Positions 28,601-44,046 of a stretch of DNA of 64,000 nucleotides are shown piece after piece (the stretch's first letter is position 1; the number at the start of each line of letters is the position of its first letter). The DNA lies in contig JADLSH010000325.1 of the NCBI GenBank assembly GCA_016169945.1, positions 124,001-188,000 on the forward strand, read 5' to 3'. This DNA is from Trachythela sp. YZ-2020 (lineage: Eukaryota > Cnidaria > Anthozoa > Malacalcyonacea > Clavulariidae). Made by a program: the position numbers and the translations under genes. Under the pieces are notes generated by a model. That model did no database searches and was not told the DNA's origin. It saw nothing but the letters and a program-made list of their open reading frames with translations.

Positions 28601-30870
28601 CATATAACCATATAACCACATAATCATATAATCGCATAACCAAATAAACATATAACAACAAAGCGATATAACCATTAAATCATTAAACCATATAACCACA
28701 TAACCAATAAACCATATAACCATTAGTCCATATAACCACATAAACATATAACCATTAAACCATATAACCACATAACTACATAAATTAATAACCTCATAAC
28801 CATATAACCATATAAGCATATAACCACATAACCATATTACCACATAACCACATAACCTCATAACCACATAACCACATAACCACATAATCACATAACCACA
28901 TAAACACATTACCACATAACCATTAAACCATTAAACCATATAACTATATAACCATATAACCATATAACCATACAACCATATAACGATATAACCATACAAT
29001 CATATAACCATATAACCATATAACCATATAACCATATAACCATATAACCACACAACCACTAAACCACATAACCATTAAACCATATAACCATATAACCGCA
29101 TATCCAGATAACAACATAACCACATAACCACATAACCACGTAACCACATAACCATATAACCATTAAACCACATAACCATATAACCACATATCCACATAGC
29201 CATTAAACCATATAACCACATAACCACATAACCATGTAACCACATAACCACATAACCACATAACCACATAACCACATAACCATTATACCATTAAACCATA
29301 TAACCATATATCCACATAACCACAAAACCACATAACCATTAAACCATATAACCATATAACCATATAACCATATAACCATATAACCATATAACCATATAAC
29401 CATATAACCATTAAAGCACATAACCACAAAACCATTAAACCATATAACCATATAACCACATAACCACATAACCATATAAGCCCATAACCACATTACCATA
29501 TAACCGCATAACCACATAACCATATAACCATATAACCACATAACCACGTAACCATTAAATCAGATAACCACATAGCCATGTAACGACATAACCATATAAC
29601 GACATAACCATTTAACCACATAACCATTAAACCATATAACCACATAACCATATAATCTTATAACCACATAACCATGTAACCACCTAACCACATAACCACA
29701 TATACACATAACCACATAACCACATAATCCCATAATCATATAAGCCTTAAACCATTAAACCATATAACCACATAACCACATAACTGCATAAACACAAAAC
29801 CATATAACCATTAAACCATTAAACCATATAACCATATAACCATATAACCATTAACACACATAACCACAAAACCTTTAAACCATATAGCCATATCACCACA
29901 TAAACACATAACCATATAAGCCCATAACCACATTACCATATAACAACATAACCACATAACCATATAACCACATAACCACATAACCATTAAACCAGACAAC
30001 CACATAGCCATATAACGACATAACCATATAACCACATAACCAGATAACGTTTAAACCATATAACCATTAGACCATATAACCACATAACCATTGAATCATA
30101 TAACCATATAACCATATAACCATTAACACACATAACCACAAAAAACTTAAACCATATAACCATATCACCACATAACCACATAACCATATAAGCCCATAAC
30201 CACATTACCATATAACCGCATAATCACATAACAATATAACCATATAACCACATAACCACGTAACCATTAAACCAGATAACCAGGTAGCGAAATAACGACA
30301 TAACCATATCACCACATAACCATATAACCACGTAGCCATTAAACCATATAACCATATAATCTTATAACCGCATAACCATGTAACCACCTAACCACATAAC
30401 CACATAACCACATATACACATAACCACATAATTCCATAAACATATAACCATTAAACCATATAACCACATAACCACATAACCACATAACCACATAACTGCA
30501 TAAACACAAAACCATATAACCATTAAACCATTAAACCATATAACCATATAACCATTAACACACATAACCACAAAACCATTAAACCATAGAGCCATATCAC
30601 CACATAACCACATAACCATATAAGCCCATAACCACATTACCATATAGCCACATAACCATATAACCATATAACCATATAAGCACATAACCACATAACCACA
30701 TAACCATTAAACCAGATAACCACATAGCCATATAACGACATAATCATATAACCACATAACCAGATAACCTTTAAACCGCATAACCATTAAACCATATAAC
30801 CATATAACCACATAACCATAAAAACATATAACCATATAACCATATAATCATATAACCACATAACCACATA

Positions 30871-31958
30871 ACCACGTAACCACATAACCATATAACCATT
30901 AAACCACATAACCATATAACCACATATCCACATAGCCATTAAACAATATAACCACATAATAATATAACCACATAACCACATAACCATGTAACCACATAAC
31001 CACATAACCACATAACCACATAACCACATAACCATTATACCATTAAACCATATAACCATATAACCACATAACCACAAAACCACATAACCATTAAACCATA
31101 TAACCATATAATCATATAACCATATAACCATATAACCATATAACCATATAACCATATAACCATTAACGCACATAACCACAAAACCATTAAACCATTAAAC
31201 CATATAACCATATAACCACATAACCATAAAAACATTTAACCATATAACCATATAATCATATAATCGCATAACCAAATAAACATATAACAACAAAGCGATA
31301 TAACCATTAAATCATTAAACCATATAACCACATAACCAATAAACCATATAACCATTAGTCCATATAACCACATAAACATATAACCATTAAACCATATAAC
31401 CACATAACTACATAACCACGTAACCACATAACCATATAACCATTAAACCACATAACCATATAACCACATATCCACATAGCCATTAAACAATATAACCACA
31501 TAATAATATAACCACATAACCACATAACCATGTAACCACATAACCACATAACCACATAACCACATAACCACATAACCATTATACCATTAAACCATATAAC
31601 CATATAACCACATAAACACAAAACCACATAACCATTAAACCATATAACCATATAATCATATAACCATATAACCATATAACCATATAACCATATAACCATA
31701 TAACCATTAACGCACATAACCACAAAACCATTAAACCATTAAACCATATAACCATATAACCACATAACCATAAAAACATTTAACCATATAACCATATAAT
31801 CATATAATCGCATAACCAAATAAACATATAACAACAAAGCGATATAACCATTAAATCATTAAACCATATAACCACATAACCAATAAACCATATAACCATT
31901 AGTCCATATAACCACATAAACATATAACCATTAAACCATATAACCACATAACTACATA
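30871..31958. repeat. 544-bp tandem duplication within the minisatellite
   Basis: Bases 30871-31414 and 31415-31958 carry the same order of variant units (CACATATCCACATAGCC, TAAACAATATAACC, CATAATAATATAACC, TTAACGCACATAACC). The offset is 544 bp, exactly 68 units of 8 bp. I see only a few single-base differences. Confidence 0.82.
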
Positions 31959-34900
31959 ACTTAATAAGCTCATAACCATATAACCATATAAGCATATAAC
32001 CACATAACCATATTACCACATAACCACATAACCTCATAACCACATAACCACATAACCACATAATCACATAACCACATAACCACATTACCACATAACCATT
32101 AAACCATTAAACCATATAACTATATAACCATATAACCATATAACCATACAACCATATAACGATATAAGGATACAATCATATAACCATATAACCATATAAC
32201 CATATAACCATATAACCATATAACCATATAACCACACAACCACTAAACCACATAACCATTAAACCATACAACCATATAACCATATAACCGCATATCCAGA
32301 TAACAACATAACCACATAACCACATAACCACGTAACCACATAACCATATAACCATTAAACCACATAACCATATAACCACATATCCACATAGCCATTAAAC
32401 CATATAACCACATAACCACATAACCATGTAACCACATAACCACATAACCACATAACCACATAACCACATAACCATTAAACCATATAACCATATAACCACA
32501 TAACCACATAACCACATAACCATTAAACCATATAACCATATAACCATATAACCATATAACCATATAACCATATAACCATATAACCATTAAAGCACATAAC
32601 CACAAAACCATTAAACCATATAACCATATAACCACATAACCACATAACCATATAAGCCCATAACCACATTACCATATAACCACATAACCACATAACCATA
32701 TAACCATATAACCACATAACCACGTAACCATTAAACCAGATAACCACATAGCCATGTAACGACATAACCATATAACGACATAACCATATAACCACATAAC
32801 CATTAAACCATATAACCACATAACCATATAATCTTATAACCACATAACCATGTAACCACCTAACCACATAACCACATATACACATAACCACATAACCACA
32901 TAATCCCATAACCATATAACCCTTAAACCATTAAACCATATAACCACATAACCACATAACTGCATAAACACAAAACCATATAACCATTAAACCATTAAAC
33001 CATATAACCATATAACCATATAACCATTAACACACATAACCACAAAACCTTTAAACCATATAGCCATATCACCACATAAACACATAACCATATAAGCCCA
33101 TAACCACATTACCATATAACAACATAACCACATAACCATATAACCACATAACCACATAACCATTAAACCAGACAACCACATAGCCATATAACGACATAAC
33201 CATATAACCACATAACCAGATAACGTTTAAACCATATAACCACATAACCATATAAACATATTAGCATATAACCATATAATCATATAACCATATAACCATA
33301 TAACGATATAACCATATAAACATAAAACCATATAATCACATAACCAAATAATCGTAAAACCACAAAACCATATAACCATTAAATCATTAAACCATATAAC
33401 CACATAACCATTAAACCATATAACCATTAGACCATATAACCACATAAACATATAACCTAATAACCTCATAACCTTATAACCATATAACCGCATAACCATA
33501 TTACCACATAACCACATAACTATTAAACCACATAACCATGTAACAACATAACCACATAACCACATAACAACATAACCACATTAACACATAACCCCATAAC
33601 CATATAACCATTAAACCATATAAACATATAGCCATATAACCAAATAACCATATAACCACATAACCATATAACCATTAAACCATATAACCACACAACCACT
33701 AATCCACATAACCATTAAACTTTATAACCATATAACCATATAAAGACATAACCATGTAACCACATAACCATGTAACCACATAACCACATAACCACATAAT
33801 CACATAACCACATAAACTCATAACCACAAAACCACATAACCACATAACCACATAACCACAAAACCACACAACCACATAACCACATAACCGCATAACCACA
33901 TAACCACATAACCATATTACCACATAACCACATAACCATATAACCACATAACCATATTACTACATAACCACATAAACATATAACCACATTACCACATTAC
34001 CACATAACCACATAACCCCATAACCATTAAACCATATAAACATAAAGCCATATAACCAAATAACCATATAACCATATAACCATATAACCAATAACCACAT
34101 AACCATTAAACCATATTACCACACAACCACACAACCACTAATCCACGTGACCATTAAAATATATAACCATATAACCTTATAACCATATAACCATATAACG
34201 ACATAACCATGTAACCACATTACCATATAACCACATAAACACATAAACACATAACCACATAACCACATAATCATATAACCATATAACCACATAACCATAT
34301 AACCATATAACCACATAACAACATAACAACATAACCATTAAACCGCATAACCATTAAATCAGATAACCACAAAACCATTAAACCATATAACAACATAACC
34401 ATATAACCACATAAGCATATAAGCCGATAACCATATAACCACATAACCACATAACGACATAACCACATAACCACATAACCATTAAACGACATAACCATAT
34501 AACCACATAACCATATAACCATTAAACCATATAACGACATAACCATATAACAACATAACCATGTAACCATTAAACCACATAACCACAAAACAATTAAACC
34601 GTATAACAACATAACCATATAACCACATAACCATATAAGCCGATAACCATATAACCACATAACCACGTAATCATATAACCACATAACCATTAAACCACAT
34701 AACCATTAAACCAGATAACCACATAGCCATATAACGACATAACCATATAACCACATAACCATATAACCACATAACCACATAACCATATAACCACATAACC
34801 ACATAACCATTAAACCATATAACCACATAATCATATAACCACATAACCACATAACCATGTAACCACATAACCACATAACCACATAACCATTATACCATTA

Positions 34901-36119
34901 AACCATACAACCATATAACCACATAACCACAAAACCACATAACCATTAAACCATATAACCATATAATCATATAACCATATAACCATATAACCATATAACC
35001 ATTAACAAACATAACCACAAAACCATTAAACCATATAACCATATCACCACATAACCATATAAGCCCATAACCACATTACCATATAACCACATAACCACAT
35101 AACCACATAACCATATAACCATATAACCACATAACAACGTAACCATTAAACCAGATAACCACATAGCCATGTAACGACATAACCATATAACCACATAACC
35201 ACATAACCACATAACCATATAACCACATAACCATTAAACCATATAACCACATAACCATAAAATGTTATAACCACATAACCATGTAACCACCTAACCACCT
35301 AACCACGTATACACATAACCACATAACCACATAATCCCATAACCATATAACCATTAAACCATTAAACCATATAACCATATAACCATTAACACACATAACC
35401 ACAAAACCTTTAAACCATATAGCCATATCACCACATAAACACATAACCATATAAGCCCATAACCACATTACCATATAACAACATAACCAAATAACCATAT
35501 AACCACAGAACCACATAACCATTAAACCAATCAACCACATAGCCATATAACGACATAACCATATAACCACATAACCAGATAACGTTTAAACCATATAACC
35601 ACATAACCATATAAACATATAAACATATAACCATATAACCATATAATCATATAACCATATAACCATATAACGATATAACCATATAAACATATAACCATAT
35701 AATCACATAACCAAATAACCATAAAACCACAAAACCATATAACCATTAAATCATTACACCATATAACCACATAACCATTAAACCATATAACCATTAGACC
35801 ATATAACCACATAAACATATAACCTCATAACCTCATAACCTTATAACCATATAACCGCCTAACCATATTACCACATAACCACATAACCGCATAACCACAT
35901 AACCACATAACCACATAACCATATTACCACATAACCACATAACCATATAACCATATAACCATATAACCATATAACCACATAACCACATAACCACATAACC
36001 ACATAACCACATAACCATTAAACCATATAACCACATAACCATATAACCACATAACCATATAACCATATAACCATATAACCACATAACCATTAAACCATAT
36101 TACCACACAACCACATAAC

Positions 36120-36670
36120 CATATAACCATATATAACCATATATAACCATATAACCACATAACCATATAACCATATAACCACATAACCATGTAACCACAT
36201 TAACCATATAACCACATAACCATAAACACATAACCACATAACCATATAACCATTAAACCATTAAACCATAACTATATAACCACATAAACCATTCAAACCA
36301 TATAACCATATAACCACATAACCATATAACCATATAACACATAACCACATAACCATAACTCATAACCATATAACCACATAACCATATAAGATAACCATAA
36401 CCATAACCACATAACCACATATAACCATGAACCATAACCATAACCATATAACCACATAACCATATAACATATAACCACATAACCATATAACCATATAACC
36501 ACATAACCACATAACCATTAACCACAAACCACACAATAATAACCATATAAACCATATAACCATATAACCATATAACCATATAACCATATAAATATAACCA
36601 TATAAACCATATACCACATATTAAACCACCACATATATAACCATAAAACCATTGCCATATAACCATATAA
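36120..36670. other. Minisatellite zone with lost 8-bp register
   Basis: Units here are 5-12 bp long with frequent missing bases (CATAACTCATAACC, AGATAACCATAACCATAACC, CATATATAACC). On both sides the array keeps its 8-bp register for kilobases. This looks like poor consensus quality, or a locally eroded block. Confidence 0.6.
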
Positions 36671-39600
36671 CCATATAATTATGACCAAATAACCATATAA
36701 CCACATAGCCATATAACCATTAAACCATTAAACCATATAACCATTAAACCATATAACCATATAACCACGTAACCATTAGACCATATAAACATATAAACAT
36801 ATAACCACATAAACATATAACCATTGAACTATATAACCACGTAACCACATAACCTCATAACCATATAACCACAAAACCATAAAACCATACAACCACATAA
36901 CCACATAACCACATAACCATATAACCACATAACCACATAACCATTAAACCACATAACCATGTAACAACATAACCACATAACAACATAACCACATTACCGG
37001 ATAACCCCATAACCATATAACCGTTAAACCATATAAACATATACCATATAACCGTTAAACCATATAACCACATAACCACTAAACCACATAACCATTAAAC
37101 CATATAACCATATAACCGCATAACCATATAACCATATAACCATATAACGACATAACCATGTAACCACATAACCACATAACCACATAACCACATAACCACA
37201 TAACCACATAACCACATAACCACATAACCACAAAACCACACAACCACAAAACCACACAACCACATAACCACATAACCACATAACCACATAACCATATAAC
37301 CACATAACCGCATAACCACATAATAATATAACCATATAACCACATAACCACATAACCACATAACCACATAACCATACAACCATATAACCACATAACCACA
37401 TAACCATTAAACCACACAACCATTTTAAACGATATAACCACATAACCATATAACGACATAACCATGTAACGACATAATCACATTACCACATAAGCATTAA
37501 ACCATTCAACGATATAACTATATAACCATATAACCATACAACCATATAACGATATAACCATACAATCATATAACCATATAACCATATAACCATATAACCA
37601 TATAAGCCCATAACCACATTACCATATAGCCACATAACCACATAACCAGATAACCTTTAAACCGCATAACCATTAAACCATATAACCATATAACCACATA
37701 ACCATAAAAATATATAACCATATAACCATATAATCATATAACCATATAACCATATAAACATATAACGATATAACCATATAAACATATAACCATATAATCG
37801 CATAACCGAATAACCATATAACCACAAAGCGATATAACCATTAAAGCATTAAACCATATAACCACATAACCAATAAACCATATAACCATTAGACCATATA
37901 ACCACATAAACATAAAACCATTAAACCATATAACCACATAACTACATAACTTCATAACCTCATAACCTCATAACCACATAACCATATAACCACATAACCA
38001 CATAACCACACAACCACATAACCACGTAACCACATAACCGCATAACCACATAGCCATATAACGACATAACCATATAACCACATAACCATATAACCACATA
38101 ACCACATAACCATATAACCACATATAACCCCAAAATCATATAACCATTAAACCATATAAACATATAACTATATAACCATATAATCATATAACCATATAAC
38201 CATATAACCATATAACCATATAGCCATATAACCACGTAAGCATATAACCATATAACCATTAAACCATATAACAATATAACCATATAACCATATAACCATA
38301 AAACCATATAACCACATAACCATATAACCATTAAACTATTAAACCATATAACCACACAACCACTAAACCACATAACCACATAACCACACAACCACATAAC
38401 CACATAACCACGTAACCACATAACCGCATAACCATATAACCACCTAACCATATTACCACATAACCACATAACCATATAACCACATAAGCATATTACCACC
38501 TAACCACATAAACATATAACCACATAACCATTAAACCATATAACCATTAGACCATATAACCACTTAACCACATAACCATTAAACCATATAACCATATAAC
38601 CATATGACCATATAACCATATAACCATTAACACACATAACCACAAAAAACTTAAACCATATAACCATATCACCACATAACCACATAACCATATAAGCCCA
38701 TAACCACATTACCATATAACAACATAACCACATAATCATATAACCACATAACCACATAACCACATAACCACAAAACCACACAACCACATAACCACATAAC
38801 CACATAACCACATAACCATATAACCACATAACCGCATAACCACTTAATAATATAACCATATAACCACATAACCACATAACCACATAACCACATAATCATA
38901 CAACCACATAACCACATAACCACATAACCACATAACCACGTAACCACATAACCGCATAACCATATAACCACCTAACCATATTACCACATAACCACATAAC
39001 CATATAACCACATAAGCATATTACCACCTAACCACATAAACATATAACCACATAACCATTAAACCATATAACCATTAGACCATATAACCACTTCACCACA
39101 TAACCACATAACCATTAAACCATATAACCATATAACCATATGACCATATAACCATATAACCATTAACACACATAACCACAAAAAACTTAAACCATATAAC
39201 CATATCACCACATAACCACATAACCATATAAGCCCATAACCACATTACCATATAACCACATAACCACATATCCAGATAACCACATAACCACATAACCACA
39301 TAACCACAAAACCACACATCCACAAAACCACACAACCACATAACCACATAACCACATAACCACATAACCACATAACCATATAACCACATAACCGCATAAC
39401 CACATAATAATATAACCATATAACCACATAACCACATAACCACATAACCATACAACCATATAACCACATAACCACATAACCATTAAACCACACAACCATT
39501 TTAAACGATATAACCACATAACCATATAACGACATAACCATGTAACCACATAATCACATTACCACATAAGCATTAAACCATTCAACGATATAACTATATA

Positions 39601-42517
39601 ACCATATAACGATACAACCATATAATGATATAACCATACAATCATATAACCATATAACCATATAACCATATAACCATATAAGCCCATAACCACATTACCA
39701 TATAGCCACATAACCACATAACCATATAACCATATAAGCACATAACCACATAACCACATAACCATTAAACGAGATAACCATATGACCATATAACGACATA
39801 ACCATAAAAATATATAACCATATAACCATATAATCATATAACCATATAACCATATAAACATATAACGATATAACCATATAAACATATAACCATATAATCG
39901 CATAACCGAATAACCATATAACCACAAAGCGATATAACCATTAAATCATTAAACCATATAACCACATAACCAATAAACCATATAACCATTAGACCATATA
40001 ACCACATAAACATATAACCATTAAACCATATAACCACATAACTACATAACTTCATAACCTCATAACCTCATAACCATATAACCATATAACCATATAACCA
40101 CATAACCATATTATCACATAACCACATAACCTCATAACCACAAAACCACATAACCACATTACCACATAACCATTAAACCATTAAATCATATAACTATATA
40201 ACCATATAACCATATAAACATACAACGATATAACCATACAATGATATAACCATGTAACCATATAACCATATAACCATATAACCACACAACCACTAAACCA
40301 CATAACCATTAAACCATTCAACCATATAACCCTATAACCGCATATCCAGATAACAACATAACCACGTAACCACATAACCATATAACCATTAAACCACATA
40401 ATCAGAAAACCATTAAATCATATAACCATATAACCACCTAACCATATAACCACATAACCACAAAACCACAAAACCACATAACCATTAAACCATATAACCA
40501 CATAACCACATAACCATCAAACCATTAAACCATTAAACCATATAACCATATAACCACATAACCACGTAATCATATAACCACATAATCATTAAACCACATA
40601 ACCATTAAACCAGATAACCACATAGCCATATAACGACATAACCATATAACCACATAACCATATAACCACATATAACCCCAAAATCATATAACCATTAAAC
40701 CGTATAAACATATAACTATATAACCGTATAATCATATAACCATATAACCATATAACCATATAACCATATAACCATATAACCATATAACCATATAACCATA
40801 TAACCATTAAACCATATAACAATATAACCATATAACCATATAACCATTAAACCATATAACCACATAACCATATAACCATTAAACTATTAAACCATATAAC
40901 CACACAACCACTAAACCACATAACCACATAACCACATAACCACACAACCACATAACCACATAACCACGTAACCACATAACCGCATAACCATATAACCACC
41001 TAACCATATTACCACATAACCACATAACCATATAACCACATAAGCATATTACCACCTAACCACATAAACATATAACCATATAACCACATAACCACATAAC
41101 CACATAACCACATAACCATATAACCATATAACCACATAACCACATAACCATTAAACCAGATAACCACATAGCCATATAACGACATAACCATATAACCACA
41201 TAACCAGATAACCTTTAAACCACATAACCATTAAACCATATAACCATATAACCACATAACCATATAAACATATAACCATATAACCATATAATCATATAAC
41301 CATATAACGATATAACCATATAAACATATAACCATATAATCGCATAACCAAATAACCATATAACCACAAAGCCATATAACCATTAAATCATTAAACCATA
41401 TAACCACATAACCATTAAACCATATAACCATTAGACCATATAACCACATAAACATATAACCATTAAACCATATAACCACATAACTACATAACTTCATAAC
41501 CTCATAACCATATAACCATATAACCATATAACCACATAACCATATTACCACATAACCACATAACCTCATAACCACATAACCACATAACCACATTACCACA
41601 TAACCATTAAACCATTAAACCATTAAACCATATAACTATATAACCATATAACCATACAACCATATAACGATATAACCATACAATCATATAACCATATAAC
41701 CATATAACCATATAACCATATAACCATATAACCATATAACCACACAACCACTAAACCGCATAACCATTAAACCATAACAACGTAACCACATAACCATATA
41801 ACCATTAAACCACATAATCAGAAAACCATTAAATCATATAACCATATAACCACCTAACCACATAACCACAAAACCACATAACCACATAACCATTAAACCA
41901 TATAACCACATAACCATCAAACCATTAAACCATTAAATAACTATATAACCATATAACCATATAACCATATAACCATATAACCATATAACCATATGACCAT
42001 ATAACGATATAACCATATAACCATATAACCATATAACCGTGTAACCATATAACCATATAACCATGTAACCGCGTAACCATATAACCATATAACCATGTAA
42101 CCGTGTAGCCATATAACCATATAACCATATAAGCACATAAGCACATAATATATAACGATATAACCACAAAACCACATAACCATATAGCCACATAAACATA
42201 TAACCATTAAACCATATAACCATATAACCACATAACCACATTATCATAAAACCATATAACTACATCACGATATAACCACATAGTCATTAAACCCCATAAC
42301 CACAAAACCATTAAACCATATAACAACATAACCATATAACCACATAACAACATAAGCCGATAACCATATAACCACATAACCATATAACCATATAACCATA
42401 TAACCATATAACCACATAACCACATAACAACATAACCATTAAACCGCATAACCATTAAACCAGATAACCACAAAACCATTAAACCATATAACAACATAAC
42501 CATATCACCACATATAG

Positions 42518-42778
42518 AATATTTGCCTGCGCGAATAGGAACTTTATGTTTTGCGTCTTGTTAGTATTAGATTTAGAGATAAATAATTAGTTTAGATATC
42601 AAGGGTGTGGAGCAAATGTGTCTCCTAAGATAACAAGTTTGCCAGAGGCCAATGTTATAAGATAAGCTATACAATTAAAATAATGACGTAGGGTGTCTAT
42701 CATAAAGCCACCCTCAAACTTTTTGCTATCATTCGCTGCAGTCTTTCTGGCGAATAAGAACATCAGAACTTGTCACAT
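42518..42778 (+). repeat. Split direct repeat A1
   Basis: 261 bp, starting AATATTTGCCTGCGCG and ending CTTGTCACAT. It differs from A2 (47690-47950) at two positions that I can see. The near identity suggests recent insertion. Confidence 0.92.
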
Positions 42779-42948
42779 TGACTTCTCAGGATTTGCAGCA
42801 CGTCATTTTGAAATATTCAGGTAAATAATCGCTATTTACGTTATTATTACTCCTAGTTAACGGTAACGTGTGTTCGGCTGTCCTACCTTTTATTACTGTA
42901 TTGACTATATACTATTTTACCGCGCGGTGTTTCTTGTGAGTTTTTACA
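42779..42948 (+). other. Ngaro 5' leader
   Basis: Unique non-coding sequence between A1 and the hydrolase gene, expected to hold the promoter. No TATA box can be assigned with confidence. A CAG|GTAAAT string at about 42820 matches a splice donor consensus but no partner was identified. Confidence 0.5.
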
Positions 42949-43539
42949 ATGGCCAATTCAGCATTACAGTTACCGCGGGTGCTTATTTTAGGTCATTCAT
43001 TCGTTCGCAGATTAAAAACTGACCTGCGCGCTAGATTTGACCAGCGCGTTGAAGAGGGTTTCGACCTTGCTGGTACTGCTGTGGTACATATGCACGGTGT
43101 TGGCGGTCGTACAATCACAAAACTTGCGAAGCACGACCTTGGGGTAGTTTCGGCCGTATCGCCTGATATTATAATCTTAGAGATAGGGACCAACGATTTG
43201 GCTATTGCTAAACCCGAGGTTGTTGGCTCAGGTATAGAAGAGTTGGTCCAGCTGCTCTTAAATGATTATTCTGTCCGCGTCGTTGTTTTGTGTGAAGTCA
43301 CTCCACGCGCGAGCACCTACGTTAACGCTAAGCTTAACGAGAAAGCCGCGCTCTTGAATCAATATACGCGCGTAGTGCTTGAACCCATTAGTCAAGCGAT
43401 TTGTTGGACCCACAGAGGTTTTGCCAACCCCTCTGTATCCCCATTTTTACAGGATGGGGTACATTACAACAAAATAGGTCAATATAACTTATATAGAAGT
43501 TATCGCGGAGCTATATTGCACGCGCTACGCAAGTTGTAA
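42949..43539 (+). CDS. SGNH/GDSL-type hydrolase of Ngaro element
   Basis: A complete 196-residue frame. SGNH family blocks are all present: block I LILGHSF with nucleophile Ser17, block II GVGGRT (Gly52/53), block III IGTNDL (Asn82), and block V DGVHYN with the Asp169/His172 pair. Family members are serine esterases or lipases. Ngaro elements of several animals and some CR1 LINEs carry such a domain, but its role in retrotransposition is unproven. There is no signal peptide (start MANSALQLPR), so the product is probably intracellular. The ATG lies in a purine context (TTTACAATGG). It is intact while gag and the recombinase are broken. Confidence 0.9.
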   Translation: MANSALQLPRVLILGHSFVRRLKTDLRARFDQRVEEGFDLAGTAVVHMHGVGGRTITKLAKHDLGVVSAVSPDIIILEIGTNDLAIAKPEVVGSGIEELVQLLLNDYSVRVVVLCEVTPRASTYVNAKLNEKAALLNQYTRVVLEPISQAICWTHRGFANPSVSPFLQDGVHYNKIGQYNLYRSYRGAILHALRKL

Positions 43540-44046
43540 TACACCTATATCTAAATATCGCAGTAATAGACTTTTATGTTCAAAAACAAAAAAAAAAAAA
43601 CAAATATATATATATATATATCTAGATCGTTCTCCATCGGTTTTCGATTGGAGTTTGTCCTCATTGGCATGAGGTTTCTATATGTCCCAACTTTTGTTGG
43701 GTTTTCCTCGCCGTTCTCGGTTGGGGTGTTGATTTACGCTTATTGTCTCAGCAATGTTTCCTCACGGGTAGAGGGAGTATCTGTCCTCAAGTTGAGGAAT
43801 TTTGGCCCAACATTTGTTGGGTTTAGTACGTCTGGTAATATTTGGCTACTCAGGGCTAGTGATGCGGCGACTCGAACCTGTCTGCCATGCTTGTCCCCGT
43901 GAAAAGTCCTATAGTTAGTCTCATTTTTCCTAGACAATGAGAAATTTTGCTTTTCGTAATATTGTGTGTTATACATGTAGTACATGCAGTGTTACAGTAG
44001 TGTTTTAATAAACAACTCTACTCGTTCTAAGCTTTGTCATTTTAGT
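43540..44046 (+). other. Ngaro inter-ORF region with paired hairpin modules
   Basis: 507 bp without a credible gene. It begins with an A/AT-rich stretch. It then holds five short inverted repeats: 43632-43653 (CTCCATCG/CGATTGGAG), 43659-43674 (CCTCAT/ATGAGG), 43686-43701 (CCCAAC/GTTGGG), 43784-43798 (TCCTCA/TGAGGA) and 43806-43821 (CCCAAC/GTTGGG). The second and third form one module that is repeated as the fourth and fifth. They could shape the RNA ahead of gag. Confidence 0.65.

Larger units (their letters stand above)
15319..42514. repeat. 27-kb uninterrupted 8-bp minisatellite array, block 7
   Basis: The longest pure tract. Module A recurs at about 17305-17632, 21317-21630, 26624-26942 and 41905-42212, giving 4.0- and 5.3-kb higher-order spacing between the first three. 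Markers of other modules (TTAACACACATAACCAC, CATAATCCCATAACC, CATATACACATAACC, AGATAACCTTTAAACC) recur many times. The only foreign pieces seen are 27-bp hAT MITE remnants at 16265-16291 and 25579-25605. No gene is supported in this span. Confidence 0.96.

Noticed and set aside
192..42503. Many minus-strand open frames of 60-181 codons with MVIWLYGY/VVMWLCGY repeats
   Set aside because: They arise because the 8-bp unit lacks stops in all minus frames. Overlapping frames encode rotations of the same peptide, with no start context, no conserved ends and no codon constraint.
43576..43902. 108-residue plus frame and the overlapping 81-residue minus frame (43740-43985)
   Set aside because: Begins in low-complexity Lys/Ile from A and AT runs, covers the hairpin cluster, and resembles no protein.
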